Assembly: GCA_964565925.1 (NCBI GenBank)
Contig: CAZMGV010000007.1
Span: forward strand, 62,001 to 126,000
Direction of reading: 5' to 3'
DNA length: 64,000 nt
From: CAZMGV01 sp964565925
GTDB taxonomy: Bacteria > JAGRBM01 > JAHCIT01
Below the pieces are notes generated by a model, which had not been told where the DNA came from, ran no database searches, and saw nothing but the letters and a program-made list of their open reading frames with translations. Of the stretch, positions 52,193-60,593 are shown in pieces. Position 1 is the first letter of the stretch. Each line of letters begins with the position of its first letter. Made by a program: the position numbers and the translations under genes.

Positions 52193-53197
52193 TCACACCC
52201 GCATCAGGACGCCGTGGTCGGTATCGTGGGTGGCGACTTCCAGCGCCGCGCCGTGGGAGCTGACCAGTTCCGCGACCTTGCGGCCGTGTTCGGTGAGGGT
52301 CAGTTCGCAGCGGGCGATCTTGGAGTTGAGGCAGTGGGTCATGGGGCCCTTGGGGTTGCTGTAGTAGAGGCCCGCCATGTCCTCCTTGGAGACGTGCATG
52401 AACCCCTTGAGGCGCGCGGCGCTGGCCTCCACGTCGAAGGTCCATCGGTTGGTCTCGATCCGGCAGCCGGGCGAAATCGTGCCCTTCAGCGTCAGCATCG
52501 GATAGTTTTTTCCCTTGTAACGCAGAAATAGCCGCGTGACGGGCGGCGTCCATAGCGGGCCCAGTTTCAGCTTGCCGGTGAACCCCTCGAAGAAGGTGTC
52601 GTCTTCGCCGCCGTCCCACAGGGAACAGTGGCCCCAGGCATAAAGATCCGTGTGCTTGGTCCCCCAGTTGTGGCCCTGCATCCCCTTCCAGTTGGAGATA
52701 GTGAGCCGCTTGCCGTCGACTTCGAGCCAGCCGCGGAAATGCGTGTCGGGATAGGGAGAGAGCGCCTTCGAGGATGGCACCTTCGTTTTGTACAGTTTCT
52801 CGTTCGGGAAGTGGTGGAACGATTCGCCGACCGGGTCGAACTCGAGGTCCCAGCTGATCGTGTGGCCCTTTGCGGTGCACTTGCCCTTCGTCTTGCCCGT
52901 CGTGAATGAACTGGGGCCGTATTCGACACCGACCGATTCCCTGCCCAGCTTGCATGAGGCGATGGGATAGGACTCCTTCACGGCGACGTGATTGTGGCCG
53001 TTGCCGTCGAAGGCGATCGCCCAGACGTCGCCGACGGTTTTCTCAGGCCGGCCGTCGGGCTGGTAGATCGTGAACTTGAGCCAGAAGGCTTTCGGTTCAT
53101 CGGCCGCGTTGGCCTTGAGGAAGTAGCTCTCCACATGGCCGCCGGAGGAGCGCGGATCGTAGCGGACGAGGTTGTCGGTTTCGTTCTGGGTAGGCAT
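52193..53197 (-). CDS. AttH/CrtC-like double-lipocalin protein
   Basis: 334 residues, beta-rich, no signal peptide. NWKGMQGHNWGTKHTDLYAWGH (about 171-192) contains the GHNWG motif shared by the lipocalin-like AttH, hydroxyneurosporene-synthase (CrtC) and related superfamily; FWLKFTIYQPDGRPEKTVGDVWAIAFD near residue 40 is the matching N-terminal strand pair. Known members hydrate isoprenoids or bind hydrophobic ligands. It is divergent from a Rieske dioxygenase with a palindrome between them, so it may bind or process the same substrate. The exact reaction cannot be given. Confidence 0.65.
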   Translation of the reverse strand: MPTQNETDNLVRYDPRSSGGHVESYFLKANAADEPKAFWLKFTIYQPDGRPEKTVGDVWAIAFDGNGHNHVAVKESYPIASCKLGRESVGVEYGPSSFTTGKTKGKCTAKGHTISWDLEFDPVGESFHHFPNEKLYKTKVPSSKALSPYPDTHFRGWLEVDGKRLTISNWKGMQGHNWGTKHTDLYAWGHCSLWDGGEDDTFFEGFTGKLKLGPLWTPPVTRLFLRYKGKNYPMLTLKGTISPGCRIETNRWTFDVEASAARLKGFMHVSKEDMAGLYYSNPKGPMTHCLNSKIARCELTLTEHGRKVAELVSSHGAALEVATHDTDHGVLMRV

Positions 53198-53236
53198 GAC
53201 GTGAGCCTATGCAACGCCGGGCCCGTTTGCCAAACA

Positions 53237-53252
53237 TTCACGGAGCCGTGAA
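53237..53252. promoter_or_regulatory. Palindrome between divergent AttH-like and dioxygenase genes
   Basis: TTCACGG-AG-CCGTGAA has perfect 7-bp arms around two bases. It directly precedes the ATG at 53253 and is 40 bp from the AttH-like start, placed to control one or both genes. The central GGAG could also serve as a ribosome-binding site. Confidence 0.5.
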
Positions 53253-54530
53253 ATGCGCCGTTGCCGAACGCCATTCAGCCGTTTAAGAACCTCCGGCATG
53301 ACGGTACTGCCAGACGAACTCCGGTGGCCGCCCGATGGGGCCGCGCGGGTCCCCTACTGGGTTTATTCCGATCCGCAGATCTATGCCCGCGAGCAGGAGC
53401 GGATCTTCGGCGGCTCCAGCTGGAACTACGTCGGCTTCGAGAGCGAGATCCCCAACCCGGGCGACTACAAGCGGACGTTTGTCGGCGAGAAGTCGGTCGT
53501 CATGACCCGCGACCGGGATGGCAAGATCAACGTCATTCTCAACACCTGCGCCCACCGGGGTGTGCAGTTCTGCCGCCAGCATCTGGGCAGTGCCAAGTCG
53601 TTCGTCTGCCCGTACCACCAGTGGGTGTATGACCTGAAGGGGAACCTGCTGGGCGTGCCGTTCAGGAAAGGCGTGAACGGGCAGGGCGGGATGCCCGACG
53701 ACTTCGCCCTGGAGAAGCACGGCCTCGTGCAGCTGAAGGTGGAATCGGTGAACGGCGTCGTGTTCGCGTCGTTCGACCCCCGGATGATCCCGTTCAAGGA
53801 CTATCTGGGCGAGTCGATGTACCACTACTACACGCGGGTGTTCGACGGCCGCCCGGTCCGGGTGCTGGGCTATTCGCGCCAGCTCATCCCCTGCAACTGG
53901 AAGCTGATGTTCGAGAACATCAAGGACCCGTACCACGCGAGCTTGTTGCATGTGTTTCTGGTGACGTTCGGGCTGTTCCGGGCGGACCAGAAGTCGGAAG
54001 TGAAACTCGATCCCACGGGCCGCCACAGCGTGCTGGTCTCCCGCAAGGGCGAGCAGAAGGCGAGTGAAGGCACCACCGAGATGCGGTCCTTCAAGGCCGA
54101 CTATAAGCTCACCGACTCGAGGCTTCTCGATCCGGTGAAAGAGTTCCCCGACGACAACACGGTCGTCATGCAGACCCTTTTCCCGAACCTGATCGTGCAG
54201 CAGCAGTCGAACACGATCGCCACCCGGCAGATCGTCCCGAGAGGCCCGGAGAAGTTCGAACTCGTGTGGACCTATTTCGCCTACGGCACCGATGACGAGG
54301 CGATGGTCCGCCGCCGTCTCCGTCAGGCGAACCTGATGGGCCCCGCCGGGCTCGTGTCGGTGGACGACGGCGAAGTGCTGGAGTTCACGCAGGACGGCGT
54401 CCGGGCCAATGCGCGTATGGACGGGGTTCTTGAGATGGGCGGCCGCGACACGGCCGACACCAGCCACATGGTGACCGAGGCGGCGATCCGCGGCTTCTAC
54501 AACTACTACCGGGAGATCATGGCGCTCTAG
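53253..54530 (+). CDS. Rieske ring-hydroxylating dioxygenase, alpha subunit
   Basis: 425 residues from the ATG at 53253, which has GGAG 7 nt upstream; an ATG at 53298 (410 residues) is also possible. The Rieske [2Fe-2S] ligands are Cys99-x-His101 in CAHRG and Cys119-x2-His122 in CPYHQW. The mononuclear iron site shows Asp225, His228 and His233 in NIKDPYHASLLH. With the beta subunit 15 bp downstream it forms an oxygenase like anthranilate or benzoate dioxygenase, which adds O2 across an aromatic ring. No reductase or ferredoxin gene is adjacent, so electrons must come from elsewhere. Confidence 0.92.
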   Translation: MRRCRTPFSRLRTSGMTVLPDELRWPPDGAARVPYWVYSDPQIYAREQERIFGGSSWNYVGFESEIPNPGDYKRTFVGEKSVVMTRDRDGKINVILNTCAHRGVQFCRQHLGSAKSFVCPYHQWVYDLKGNLLGVPFRKGVNGQGGMPDDFALEKHGLVQLKVESVNGVVFASFDPRMIPFKDYLGESMYHYYTRVFDGRPVRVLGYSRQLIPCNWKLMFENIKDPYHASLLHVFLVTFGLFRADQKSEVKLDPTGRHSVLVSRKGEQKASEGTTEMRSFKADYKLTDSRLLDPVKEFPDDNTVVMQTLFPNLIVQQQSNTIATRQIVPRGPEKFELVWTYFAYGTDDEAMVRRRLRQANLMGPAGLVSVDDGEVLEFTQDGVRANARMDGVLEMGGRDTADTSHMVTEAAIRGFYNYYREIMAL

Positions 54531-54545
54531 CCGCTACGTGAACCG

Positions 54546-55034
54546 ATGAACCTGTCCGCCCTGTCACCCAGCCAGCTTCGCTTCGAGGTCGAGGAACTTC
54601 TGATCCGGTACGCCGAGGCGCTCGACGACGACAAGCTGGAGCTGTGGCCCGACTTCTTCACCGAGGACGCCTTCTACCAGATTATCGCCCGCGAAAATCA
54701 CGACCGGGCGCTGCCGCTCGCCACGATGCTGTGCGAGAGCCGCGGGTTCATCCTTGACCGTGTGACGGCGTTCCGGCAGGCGAACGTCTATTCGCCCCGG
54801 GCGCTCCGGCACGTGATCAGCGGCGTCCGGGTCGAGAAAGTCGAAAACGGTGTGATCCACGCCCGTGCGAACTTCGTCATTTTCCAGACGCTGATCGATG
54901 ACGAAACCCGGGTGTTTCTGGCCGGCCGGTACGACGACCGGATTGTGGTGGACGGCGGCAGGCTCAGATACCGCGAGAAGCATTGCATCTACGACACGCT
55001 CCGGATCCCGAACTCCATCGTCTTTCCAGTATAA
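54546..55034 (+). CDS. Ring-hydroxylating dioxygenase, beta subunit
   Basis: 162 residues with the NTF2-like fold of small oxygenase subunits: EVEELLIRYAEALDDDKLELWPDFFTEDAFYQI at the start and GRLRYREKHCIYDTLRIPNSIVFPV at the end, the usual family ending. It is structural and completes the alpha3beta3 oxygenase. It starts 15 bp after the alpha gene. Confidence 0.93.
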   Translation: MNLSALSPSQLRFEVEELLIRYAEALDDDKLELWPDFFTEDAFYQIIARENHDRALPLATMLCESRGFILDRVTAFRQANVYSPRALRHVISGVRVEKVENGVIHARANFVIFQTLIDDETRVFLAGRYDDRIVVDGGRLRYREKHCIYDTLRIPNSIVFPV

Positions 55035-55135
55035 GGCCGGTCTGACGGCCGCTATAGCCGCCGGTTTAATGGCCAATTCATCCGTGCAGATGACCGTTTG
55101 ACCCGGCCCGTTCCGGGTGGCATTTGTGCGGCCCC

Positions 55136-55837
55136 ATGGCGCCGCGCAGCAAACTGATTCTCTGGGATATCGATGGCACCCTGATCCGCTCGGGAGGCGC
55201 CGGTGCACGCGCTCTCAACCGGGCCTTCGAGGATATCTACGGCACGCCCAACGCCTGCGAAGCGGTCGACTGGGGCGGCATGACTGATCCGCTGATCGTG
55301 GACATCCTGATCGACTTCCACTTCAAGCGTCCTGCGACGGCCGAAGACCGCGAAAAGACGCTCGCCGGGTATCTGGCTTACCTGCCGGAAGAGATCGGGC
55401 AGGCGGAGGAATACCGGGTGATGCCGGGTGTCCGTGAATCGGTCGAACGGATGCACGAACTGCCCGAATATCATCAGGGACTGGGCACTGGGAACCTCGA
55501 GCAGGGGGGCCGGATCAAGCTGGCCCGCGCCGATCTGGGTAAATATTTCGAGTGGGGCGGATTCGCCTCGGACGCCGACAAGCGGGCGGAGCTGATCCGC
55601 ATCGGGATCGAACGGGGCAGGAAGGCCGCGAAAGAAGACGTGCCGCTCGGCCGGGTCGTCATCATCGGCGACACGCTCCGCGATATCGACGCTGCCCGTG
55701 CCTGCGGGGCGAAAGTCGTGGCCGTCGCCACTGGCGCCAAGGCGCTCCACGAACTGGAAGCGGGCAAACCCGATCTCCTGGTCGAAGACCTGGACAGGCA
55801 CTCTAGGGATTTCTGGAACTGGCTGGAAGCGCTCTGA
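55136..55837 (+). CDS. HAD-family phosphatase (phosphoglycolate phosphatase-like)
   Basis: 233 residues from the ATG at 55136; a TTG at 55124 is in frame. Motif I is LWDIDGTL (Asp11, Asp13), motif II is GLGTGNLE and motif IV is IIGDTLRDIDAAR. A helical cap lies between motifs I and II (about 20-90), as in subfamily I HADs such as Gph. The substrate is not predictable. It lies 101 bp after the dioxygenase beta gene on the same strand. Confidence 0.87.
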   Translation: MAPRSKLILWDIDGTLIRSGGAGARALNRAFEDIYGTPNACEAVDWGGMTDPLIVDILIDFHFKRPATAEDREKTLAGYLAYLPEEIGQAEEYRVMPGVRESVERMHELPEYHQGLGTGNLEQGGRIKLARADLGKYFEWGGFASDADKRAELIRIGIERGRKAAKEDVPLGRVVIIGDTLRDIDAARACGAKVVAVATGAKALHELEAGKPDLLVEDLDRHSRDFWNWLEAL

Positions 55838-55864
55838 GCGGTTCCTGATCTGCAGCTTGGTTGA

Positions 55865-57391
55865 TCAGCCGGCGGCGGGCGCGTTGTCGCCCTTCAGATT
55901 GATAATCGTCTCGTGCTGGGTGCCGGTGTCCTTGTCGCGGGCGGTCACCGTGAGGATGCCTTCCGGGTCGAGGTGGAAAACAGCCTCGACTTTCGGCACA
56001 CCCTTGGGAGCCGGACGTATTCCCGTGAAGACGAAGTTGCCGAGGATTTCGTTGTTCAGCGCATTCTCGGCCTCGCCCTGCCGGATCTGGACCTGGATCT
56101 GGGACTGGTTGTCCTTGTAGGTCGTGAAGATCTTGGACTTGTAGTTGGGGACCGGCGTGTTGCGCTCGAAGATCTTGAGGAACTTGTAGTTGGGCAGCGC
56201 GATGCCGATCGAGATCGGAACCACGTCGAGCAGTGTGATCGAAACGTCCGAATTCTCTTCCAGCGAGTAGGCCATGATGGCCGCACCCAGTGCGACGGCC
56301 TCGTCGGGATTCACGCTCTTGGCAGGCGGACGGCCGAAATAGGCCTTTACCCGTTCGGCTACGAGCGGCATGCGGGTGACGCCGCCCACGAGCAGTACAT
56401 GGTCCACTTCCTTGGGTTGCATCTTCGCGTCGGCGAGTACCTGGTCCACGATCCGGAAACTCTTGTCGACAAGATCCTTCGTGAGACCGTTCAGGATCGC
56501 CCGGTTCAGCTTCATGTCGATGGAGAGCGGCTGGCCGGCCGAGTCCACCGAAATATACGGGATGCTGAAGGGCACTTCCTCGATCGTCGACAGGTCGATG
56601 CGGGCCTTCTCGGCGGCGTCGCGGATACGCTGGATGGCGATCGGGTCGTTGATCAGGTCCACGTTGTGCTGGTCTTTGAACTTCTTGGCGACGAACGAGA
56701 TGATCCGGTCGTCGAAGTCGACGCCGCCCAGGAACGTGTTGCCGCCAGTGGCCAGCACTTCGAACACCTTGTCCCGGATCGCAAGCAGCGAGACGTCGAA
56801 CGTGCCGCCGCCCATGTCGTAAATGAGAACCTTCTCGTTCAGGCCCTTGTTGAATCCGTAGGCGAGCGCGGCGGACGTGGGCTCGTTGATGATCCGGACG
56901 ACGTCCAGATCGATCTTCTTGCCGGCCATCTTCACCGACTGGCGCTGCCGGTCGTTGAAGTAGGCGGGCACGGTGACCACGGCGCGGTCGATCTTTTCCT
57001 GGAGGAACTCCTGCGCGTAGTCGCGCATCCGGTCCAGAATCATCGCGGCCACGTCGGTCAGCGTGTAGTCCTTGCCCGCCATGTGAATGAGGACGTTACC
57101 CTTCTGGTCCTCGTCCATCTCGTAGCGGTAGTGACGGCGGATGACCTCGGTCGTTTTCGCCTGGAAATTGCGGCCGATGAGCCGTTTGGAACCGTGGATC
57201 GTATTGACGGGATTGATAACGGCCTGGCGCTTGGCATCGTGGCCGACCAGTTCGCGGCCCTTTTCATCGATGGCAACCATCGACGGGACCGTATTGGACC
57301 CTTTGCACGGGATCACCTGCAGCTTGCCGTTCAGATAGACGGCGGCACAGGAGTACGTCGTGCCAAGATCGATTCCGATAATACGGCCCAT
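55865..57391 (-). CDS. Hsp70 family chaperone lacking the lid domain
   Basis: 508 residues. The ATPase domain (1-about 370) is complete: GIDLGTTYSC, VPAYFNDRQRQSVK, IINEPTSAALAYG, YDMGGGTFDVSLL and VLLVGGVTRMP. The substrate-binding beta sandwich follows (about 380-495; DVVPISIGIALPNYKFLKIFERNTPVP, ILTVTARDKDTG). The protein then stops; the roughly 130-residue helical lid of DnaK is missing, and no frame continues it downstream. No GrpE or DnaJ gene is nearby. I infer a specialised or auxiliary Hsp70 with fast peptide release. Confidence 0.9.
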   Translation of the reverse strand: MGRIIGIDLGTTYSCAAVYLNGKLQVIPCKGSNTVPSMVAIDEKGRELVGHDAKRQAVINPVNTIHGSKRLIGRNFQAKTTEVIRRHYRYEMDEDQKGNVLIHMAGKDYTLTDVAAMILDRMRDYAQEFLQEKIDRAVVTVPAYFNDRQRQSVKMAGKKIDLDVVRIINEPTSAALAYGFNKGLNEKVLIYDMGGGTFDVSLLAIRDKVFEVLATGGNTFLGGVDFDDRIISFVAKKFKDQHNVDLINDPIAIQRIRDAAEKARIDLSTIEEVPFSIPYISVDSAGQPLSIDMKLNRAILNGLTKDLVDKSFRIVDQVLADAKMQPKEVDHVLLVGGVTRMPLVAERVKAYFGRPPAKSVNPDEAVALGAAIMAYSLEENSDVSITLLDVVPISIGIALPNYKFLKIFERNTPVPNYKSKIFTTYKDNQSQIQVQIRQGEAENALNNEILGNFVFTGIRPAPKGVPKVEAVFHLDPEGILTVTARDKDTGTQHETIINLKGDNAPAAG

Positions 57392-57541
57392 CAGGGTGTC
57401 GAGTGTTCCAGATCGGGCCTTTTTAGAAAGACGCCACGGCCTGACCGGATTAACTCTTCTTCCTCTCCATTGATGTGGACGGAACGGATTATATCCGCAC
57501 GCGAATGCGATGCAAATACCTGAGACTTAAGGCGTTTTGCG

Positions 57542-58654
57542 TCAATTCAGATTTTTCAGGGTCCGGATGAGCTGGGCGGGGGTGGCGGCGACCGAATACC
57601 CCCCGTCCGGGGCACGGTACATCTGCCCGATTGCTGCCGGAAGCGCGTACCGGATGTCGCCGCCGCGGTTTTTCTTGTCCGAACGGGCAGCTTCGACGAT
57701 TTTCCGGGGGTCCAGCCCTTTAATAAGGGTCCTCCAGCGGGGGAAGTAGGCGCTGATTCCGGTCACAATACGGTCCCGGTCGGTTTTACCGAGTATGCCC
57801 AGTTCGTGGGCAAGGGCGGTTTCCACCGCCATTCCGGTCCAGACGGCCTCGCCGTGGAGGGTTCGGTAGCCGCGCAGGGTTTCCACCGCATGGGCGACGG
57901 TATGGCCCAGATTCAGAACCTGGCGCAGATTCGACTCCCGCTCGTCCTTCTCAACCACGTCCGCTTTGACCGCGCACGCCCTTTTGACCAGCGGGCCGTA
58001 GAGGTTCAGGTCGGGTTTCAGATAGTCCGGAGCGTTTTTCAGGAGTTCTTCAAATAGCGCCCGGTCGGCAATAACGGCGTGCTTGAACGTTTCGGCGAGG
58101 CCCGCGAGCAGCTCTCTCGGCGGGAGTGAATCGAGCAGAGCGGTATCGGCGATAACGGCGTCGGGCTGTTTGAACACGCCGATCAGGTTTTTCCCGTGGG
58201 GGGTATCGACGGCGAGCTTTCCGCCGACAGACGAGTCGACCATCGAGAGAAGCGTTGTGGGCACCTGGATGAACGGCACGCCCCGGTTCAGGGTCGCCGC
58301 CACGAATCCCGCCATGTCACCCACCACGCCGCCGCCGAGTGCGATCACCAGCGTGTCGCGGCCCGCTTTCACATCGAGCAGCCGGTCTTCGATCTTCTCT
58401 TTCATCCGGCGGGTCTTGGACCGTTCGCCGGCCGGGATCGCGTACCGGAGCACCTTGGGCGCCAGACCGCGGACCAGTTTCTCGACCTTTGCCCCGTACA
58501 GCCGGTCAACCGTCCGGTCCGTAACGATGGCGATCAGATTGACCCTGCCTGCCGCCCTCACGGCGTCCGGAAGACTGGCAAGCGCATTCCGCCCGATCCG
58601 GATGTCGTAGGAGAGATCCTCGGTGCGTTTAAGAGTAACGTGAAGAATGTCCAT
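57542..58654 (-). CDS. aroB: 3-dehydroquinate synthase
   Basis: 370 residues. NAD- and metal-site motifs are GGGVVGDMAGFVAATLNRGV, PTTLLSMVDSSVGGKLAVD, LAETFKHAVIAD (Zn-ligand Glu), LNLGHTVAHAVE and LHGEAVWTGM. It makes dehydroquinate from DAHP in the shikimate pathway. Its start lies 15 bp after the MaoC-like gene, so the two share a transcript, an unusual pairing of aromatic amino-acid synthesis with a hydratase. Confidence 0.96.
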   Translation of the reverse strand: MDILHVTLKRTEDLSYDIRIGRNALASLPDAVRAAGRVNLIAIVTDRTVDRLYGAKVEKLVRGLAPKVLRYAIPAGERSKTRRMKEKIEDRLLDVKAGRDTLVIALGGGVVGDMAGFVAATLNRGVPFIQVPTTLLSMVDSSVGGKLAVDTPHGKNLIGVFKQPDAVIADTALLDSLPPRELLAGLAETFKHAVIADRALFEELLKNAPDYLKPDLNLYGPLVKRACAVKADVVEKDERESNLRQVLNLGHTVAHAVETLRGYRTLHGEAVWTGMAVETALAHELGILGKTDRDRIVTGISAYFPRWRTLIKGLDPRKIVEAARSDKKNRGGDIRYALPAAIGQMYRAPDGGYSVAATPAQLIRTLKNLN

Positions 58655-58669
58655 GAATTTCCGGCGATT

Positions 58670-59107
58670 TCAGTGCCGGACGACCGTCGTGCTGCGGGCG
58701 CGGAAGACGACCTTGCCGTCCTTGTCCTTGCCTTCCTGATCCACGACGAGGAAATCCATGCCGCCGGATTTCCCTTCCTTGGTGTAGATGTCGACGACCT
58801 TTTGCGTGATACCGATCGTCTCGCCAGCGCATAGGGGCCGTTCATATTCGAACTTCTGGCCGCCGTGGAGCACCTTGGTCATGTCGATCTTGAGGGCGTC
58901 GCGCATGTTGAACGACGGACGGAAAGTCGTCGCGAACGTCGGCGGAGCCGGTATGGACGGGTAGCCGGCGGCTTTCGCGGCCGCTTCGTCGGAATAGATG
59001 GGGAGGTTATCGCCGATCGCTTCGGCGAACCGGCGGATATGTCCCTTTTCGATGTCGAAATATTCCACCGGCGAGGTGAGTCCGATTTTCGATTTGTCGA
59101 GCGGCAT
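58670..59107 (-). CDS. MaoC-like hydratase/dehydratase (HTD N-domain type)
   Basis: 145 residues from the ATG at 59107 with AAGGA 6 nt upstream. The hot-dog fold is suggested by YFDIEKGHIRRFAEAIGDNLPIYSDEAAAKAAGYPSIPAPPTFATTF, the N-terminal element of FAS1/HTD-type dehydratases, and by VLHGGQKFEYERPLCAGETIGITQKVVDIYTKEG. Family members hydrate enoyl-CoA or bind 3-hydroxyacyl thioesters; the N-domain type often needs a second subunit. It heads a two-gene unit with aroB and is divergent from a membrane glycosyltransferase-like gene. Confidence 0.82.
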   Translation of the reverse strand: MPLDKSKIGLTSPVEYFDIEKGHIRRFAEAIGDNLPIYSDEAAAKAAGYPSIPAPPTFATTFRPSFNMRDALKIDMTKVLHGGQKFEYERPLCAGETIGITQKVVDIYTKEGKSGGMDFLVVDQEGKDKDGKVVFRARSTTVVRH

Positions 59108-59183
59108 AAGTTGTCCTTCTCCAGTTCCGGATCGGGGATGGCGGCATAAGCCGATTTCCCCGCGCCTGTCAGTGATAGTAAAC

Positions 59184-59199
59184 TGCCAATGCAGTGGCA
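59184..59199. promoter_or_regulatory. Possible operator between divergent genes
   Basis: TGCCA-n6-TGGCA, with a central TGCA, lies in the 121-bp gap between the MaoC-like and membrane-protein genes. The symmetry is good but the site occurs once in the window, so its role is uncertain. Confidence 0.35.
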
Positions 59200-59228
59200 A
59201 ATCCGGTTCTTATGGAAGTCTGGTCCGT

Positions 59229-60593
59229 ATGATTCAGTCCGATCAATCCGCGCGGTGGACACCGGTTTTCGCGGCGGCCCTTCTGGCCGGAGCCGTTCTG
59301 GTCGGTTTTGAGGCCGCCACGGACACGGCATCTACTTTCGCACTCGTGTTTCTCGGGACTGTCGGGATCGGAATCGGAAAGCTGTTCAGCAACTGGGCGG
59401 CCGAGAGCCTTGCCGACCGCCAGTTCCTGTTTCGTATATTTACAATCGGCCTGCTGCTGCGTATCGCCATCGCCGTCTTCCAGTACCAGTTCCTGACGCT
59501 GGATTTCTTCGCTCCTGACCAGCACGCCTATCACCTGATTGCGACCCGCGCCGCCGAAGCGCTGGCGGAGAGCCGTGATGCGTTTTCCGGACTGGAACTG
59601 AAGCAGCGGTTTTATGTCGCCTACTGCACCTGGCTGTACTATCTGTGCGGCAGCAGTATCCTTATCCCCTCTGTGCTGAACGGCATCTACGGCTGCGTCG
59701 CCGCTATGGTCGTGTACCGGATTACGGTGATGCTCGATACGCCGGAGGCCGGCCGCTACGCCGCCCTGCTGGCGGTCTTCACTCCATCGCATATGCTGTG
59801 GTCGTCACTGAACCTGCGGGATACGCCGACAATTCTCGCTCTCGTGGCCGCCGTCTATTTCACCCTGAAACTGCGGCGTGAACTCTCGCTGATGGCGGTT
59901 ATCGGCTTTTCGCTCAGTATGCTCCTGCTGCTGGGCCTTCGGGACTACATCTTCTTCATTACCCTTGGATCACTGGTGATCGGCTATCTGGGTGTCCGCT
60001 CGGGCCGGACCTTGGAATTCCTGGCGGGCGGGATTCTGGTGCTCGGTGCTGCGATGGTGATCTATCAGGCCGCTCCATCCGACAATGCGTTCATCAAGCA
60101 GGCGTCCCTGGCGGAGATCCAGACCTATCGCCGTGGTCTTACGGAAGGCGCCGAGTCTGCCTATCTGGTCGATGCCGACGTGTCGACCCCGCTGGGCGCG
60201 CTTCTCTATTTTCCGATCGGGCTTGCTTATTTTCTGCTCGCTCCGTTCCCGTGGCAGTGGGGCTCGCTCAGGCAGGCGATTGCCGTTCCCGAGACGCTGT
60301 TCATGTGGACGATAATCCCGGCCACGCTGGCGGGACTGCTGAAAATAGCCCGGGAAAAGATGAATCTCGTGATGCCGCTGTTCGTGCTGATGGCGGCGGT
60401 CACCATCAGCTATTCGCTTGTACAGGGAAATGTGGGCACGGCGTTCCGGCACCGTGCCCAGGTAATGATCTTTGTCTTTATCTTCTCCGGTATCGGGTTG
60501 CGCCTCAGGCGCGAGCAGCCGCAGAAGTCGCTGCTGCCGGAGCCCCCTCCAGCCAGCGGCGCTCCAGCGACGGCGAATGCGCCGGCCGGGTGA
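59229..60593 (+). CDS. GT-C-like polytopic membrane protein (GT39-type)
   Basis: 454 residues from the ATG at 59229. About ten to eleven hydrophobic segments. The first external loop carries DFFAPDQHAYHLIATRAAEAL, similar in layout to the D-x3-Y-x3-A loop of GT39/PMT-like transferases; WSSLNLRDTPTILALVAAVYF is a further typical region. Such proteins transfer sugars from polyprenyl phosphates in the periplasm. The C-terminus is Pro/Ala-rich and its last 89 bp overlap the convergent protease gene. Confidence 0.7.
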   Translation: MIQSDQSARWTPVFAAALLAGAVLVGFEAATDTASTFALVFLGTVGIGIGKLFSNWAAESLADRQFLFRIFTIGLLLRIAIAVFQYQFLTLDFFAPDQHAYHLIATRAAEALAESRDAFSGLELKQRFYVAYCTWLYYLCGSSILIPSVLNGIYGCVAAMVVYRITVMLDTPEAGRYAALLAVFTPSHMLWSSLNLRDTPTILALVAAVYFTLKLRRELSLMAVIGFSLSMLLLLGLRDYIFFITLGSLVIGYLGVRSGRTLEFLAGGILVLGAAMVIYQAAPSDNAFIKQASLAEIQTYRRGLTEGAESAYLVDADVSTPLGALLYFPIGLAYFLLAPFPWQWGSLRQAIAVPETLFMWTIIPATLAGLLKIAREKMNLVMPLFVLMAAVTISYSLVQGNVGTAFRHRAQVMIFVFIFSGIGLRLRREQPQKSLLPEPPPASGAPATANAPAG

